Shown here: positions 33,718 through 34,183 of the stretch, piece by piece | How the letters are laid out: every line of letters begins with the position of its first letter | How positions within the stretch are numbered: the stretch's first letter is position 1 | Origin: a virus | DNA: 34,183 nucleotides | Reading direction: 5' to 3' (one strand) | IMG/VR virus record: IMGVR_UViG_3300037189_018001 | Location: 1-34,183 of that record | Translations under genes and position numbers: made by a program | Notes under the pieces: model-generated | What the model saw: only the letters and a program-made list of their open reading frames with translations | Databases searched by the model: none | What the model was told of the DNA's origin: nothing

Positions 33718-34134
33718 TTATATTGTTATAGATAGTTTATCGCTTGTTTGGAACGTTTTAGTTGTTATTGTGTAATCAAGGTTGATTCTTATTTGATGCT
33801 CCCTTTCAGTGTCGTTTTTATACTGTCCCTCGTCACCAACTCTGGTAATAATAACATCATTTAATTTAAGGTTAGGTATGTATTTTTCCACAGCATCCTG
33901 GATTTCTGTCTCAATTTTACCTAAAGTGATATCATCCAAAGGTTCAAACACATATTGATAAAGATTGGTGCCGAAATCTGGTAAAAAATACCTAGAACCC
34001 TTTCTTGTTAATAATAAGTGAATTAGCATGGCCTTAACCTCTGACTCAGGTACTGTTGTTAAACCAACATAATCCCCAACATTCGAATTTACGAATGGGA
34101 AATCTATACCAAATGTTTGTTTTTTTATTGCCAT
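33718..34134 (-). CDS. 25: Baseplate wedge protein, T4 gp25 / P2 gpW family
   Basis: 138 residues, matching T4 gp25 (132). Conserved blocks are IDFPFV (10-15), the long helix EVKAMLIHLLLTRKGSRYFL (about 32-51), PDFGTNLYQYVFEP (52-65) and a terminal alpha/beta part with KIETEIQDAVEKYIPNLKLN. The family is often labelled 'gp25-like lysozyme', but its known role is structural: it joins the wedge core and nucleates sheath assembly. The upstream 49 bases to the window edge are AT-rich and contain ATAAAAT and ATATTTAT, as in other gaps here. Preceding gene and true operon start are outside the window. Confidence 0.93.
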   Translation of the reverse strand: MAIKKQTFGIDFPFVNSNVGDYVGLTTVPESEVKAMLIHLLLTRKGSRYFLPDFGTNLYQYVFEPLDDITLGKIETEIQDAVEKYIPNLKLNDVIITRVGDEGQYKNDTEREHQIRINLDYTITTKTFQTSDKLSITI

Positions 34135-34183
34135 AAATCTTTTATAAATAAATATCGGTATATTTTATTTTTTGTAAATAAAA

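Noticed and set aside
33718-34134. Active lysozyme (from the 'gp25-like lysozyme' label)
   Set aside because: Everything visible matches the structural gp25/gpW wedge family; there is no sign that it is a cell-wall enzyme in this context.

Overview
The window is AT-rich and every convincing gene lies on the minus strand, packed end to end with overlaps or gaps under 90 bases. The gene set is that of a T4-like contractile-tailed phage (myovirus): baseplate wedge proteins gp25, gp6 and a gp7/gpI-like protein, the gp46/gp47 recombination nuclease, a CHC2/Toprim primase, a RuvC-type resolvase and a phage sigma factor. A Bacteroidetes host (Flavobacteriia or a relative) is inferred from four things: a near-consensus TTTG / TAnnTTTG promoter before the primase, start codons with A-rich leaders and no consistent Shine-Dalgarno sequence, a sigma factor resembling Bacteroidetes RpoD, and a short C-terminal motif known from Bacteroidetes rhomboid-family proteins. 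The single-strand layout and the 7.3-kb tail gene suggest a large phage, but the window cannot show genome size.

Transcription runs from high to low coordinates. Region 1 (34134 to 9865) is a baseplate/tail module of 14 genes. It starts with gp25 and gp6, then a 748-residue protein carrying a carboxypeptidase-regulatory-like fold, then four tightly coupled structural proteins of unknown function (555, 700, 258 and 297 residues). Next is a 2449-residue protein whose first third looks like the gpI/gp7 wedge and whose remainder looks like fibre or adhesin modules. Six further proteins follow (908, 126, 350, 202, 81 and 618 residues), several sharing tail-collar-like N- or C-terminal modules.

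Region 2 (9854 to 3891) is DNA metabolism: RuvC-like resolvase, primase, PD-(D/E)XK nuclease, gp47 (SbcD), a small ribbon-helix-helix-like protein with a charged tail, and gp46 (SbcC). Together these would drive recombination-dependent replication and junction resolution, as gp46/47/49/61 do in T4. The primase has its own putative Bacteroidetes-type promoter with a palindrome around the -7 box.

Region 3 (3898 to 1) holds a membrane-associated protein with the rhomboid-tail motif, the sigma factor (probably running a phage-specific expression class), a small anchored coiled-coil protein, an ArdC-like ssDNA-binding/metallopeptidase protein, and a four-helix membrane protein cut by the window edge. 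I found no tRNA, CRISPR array, insertion sequence, reverse transcriptase or plus-strand gene. No stretch over 300 bases lacks a gene.
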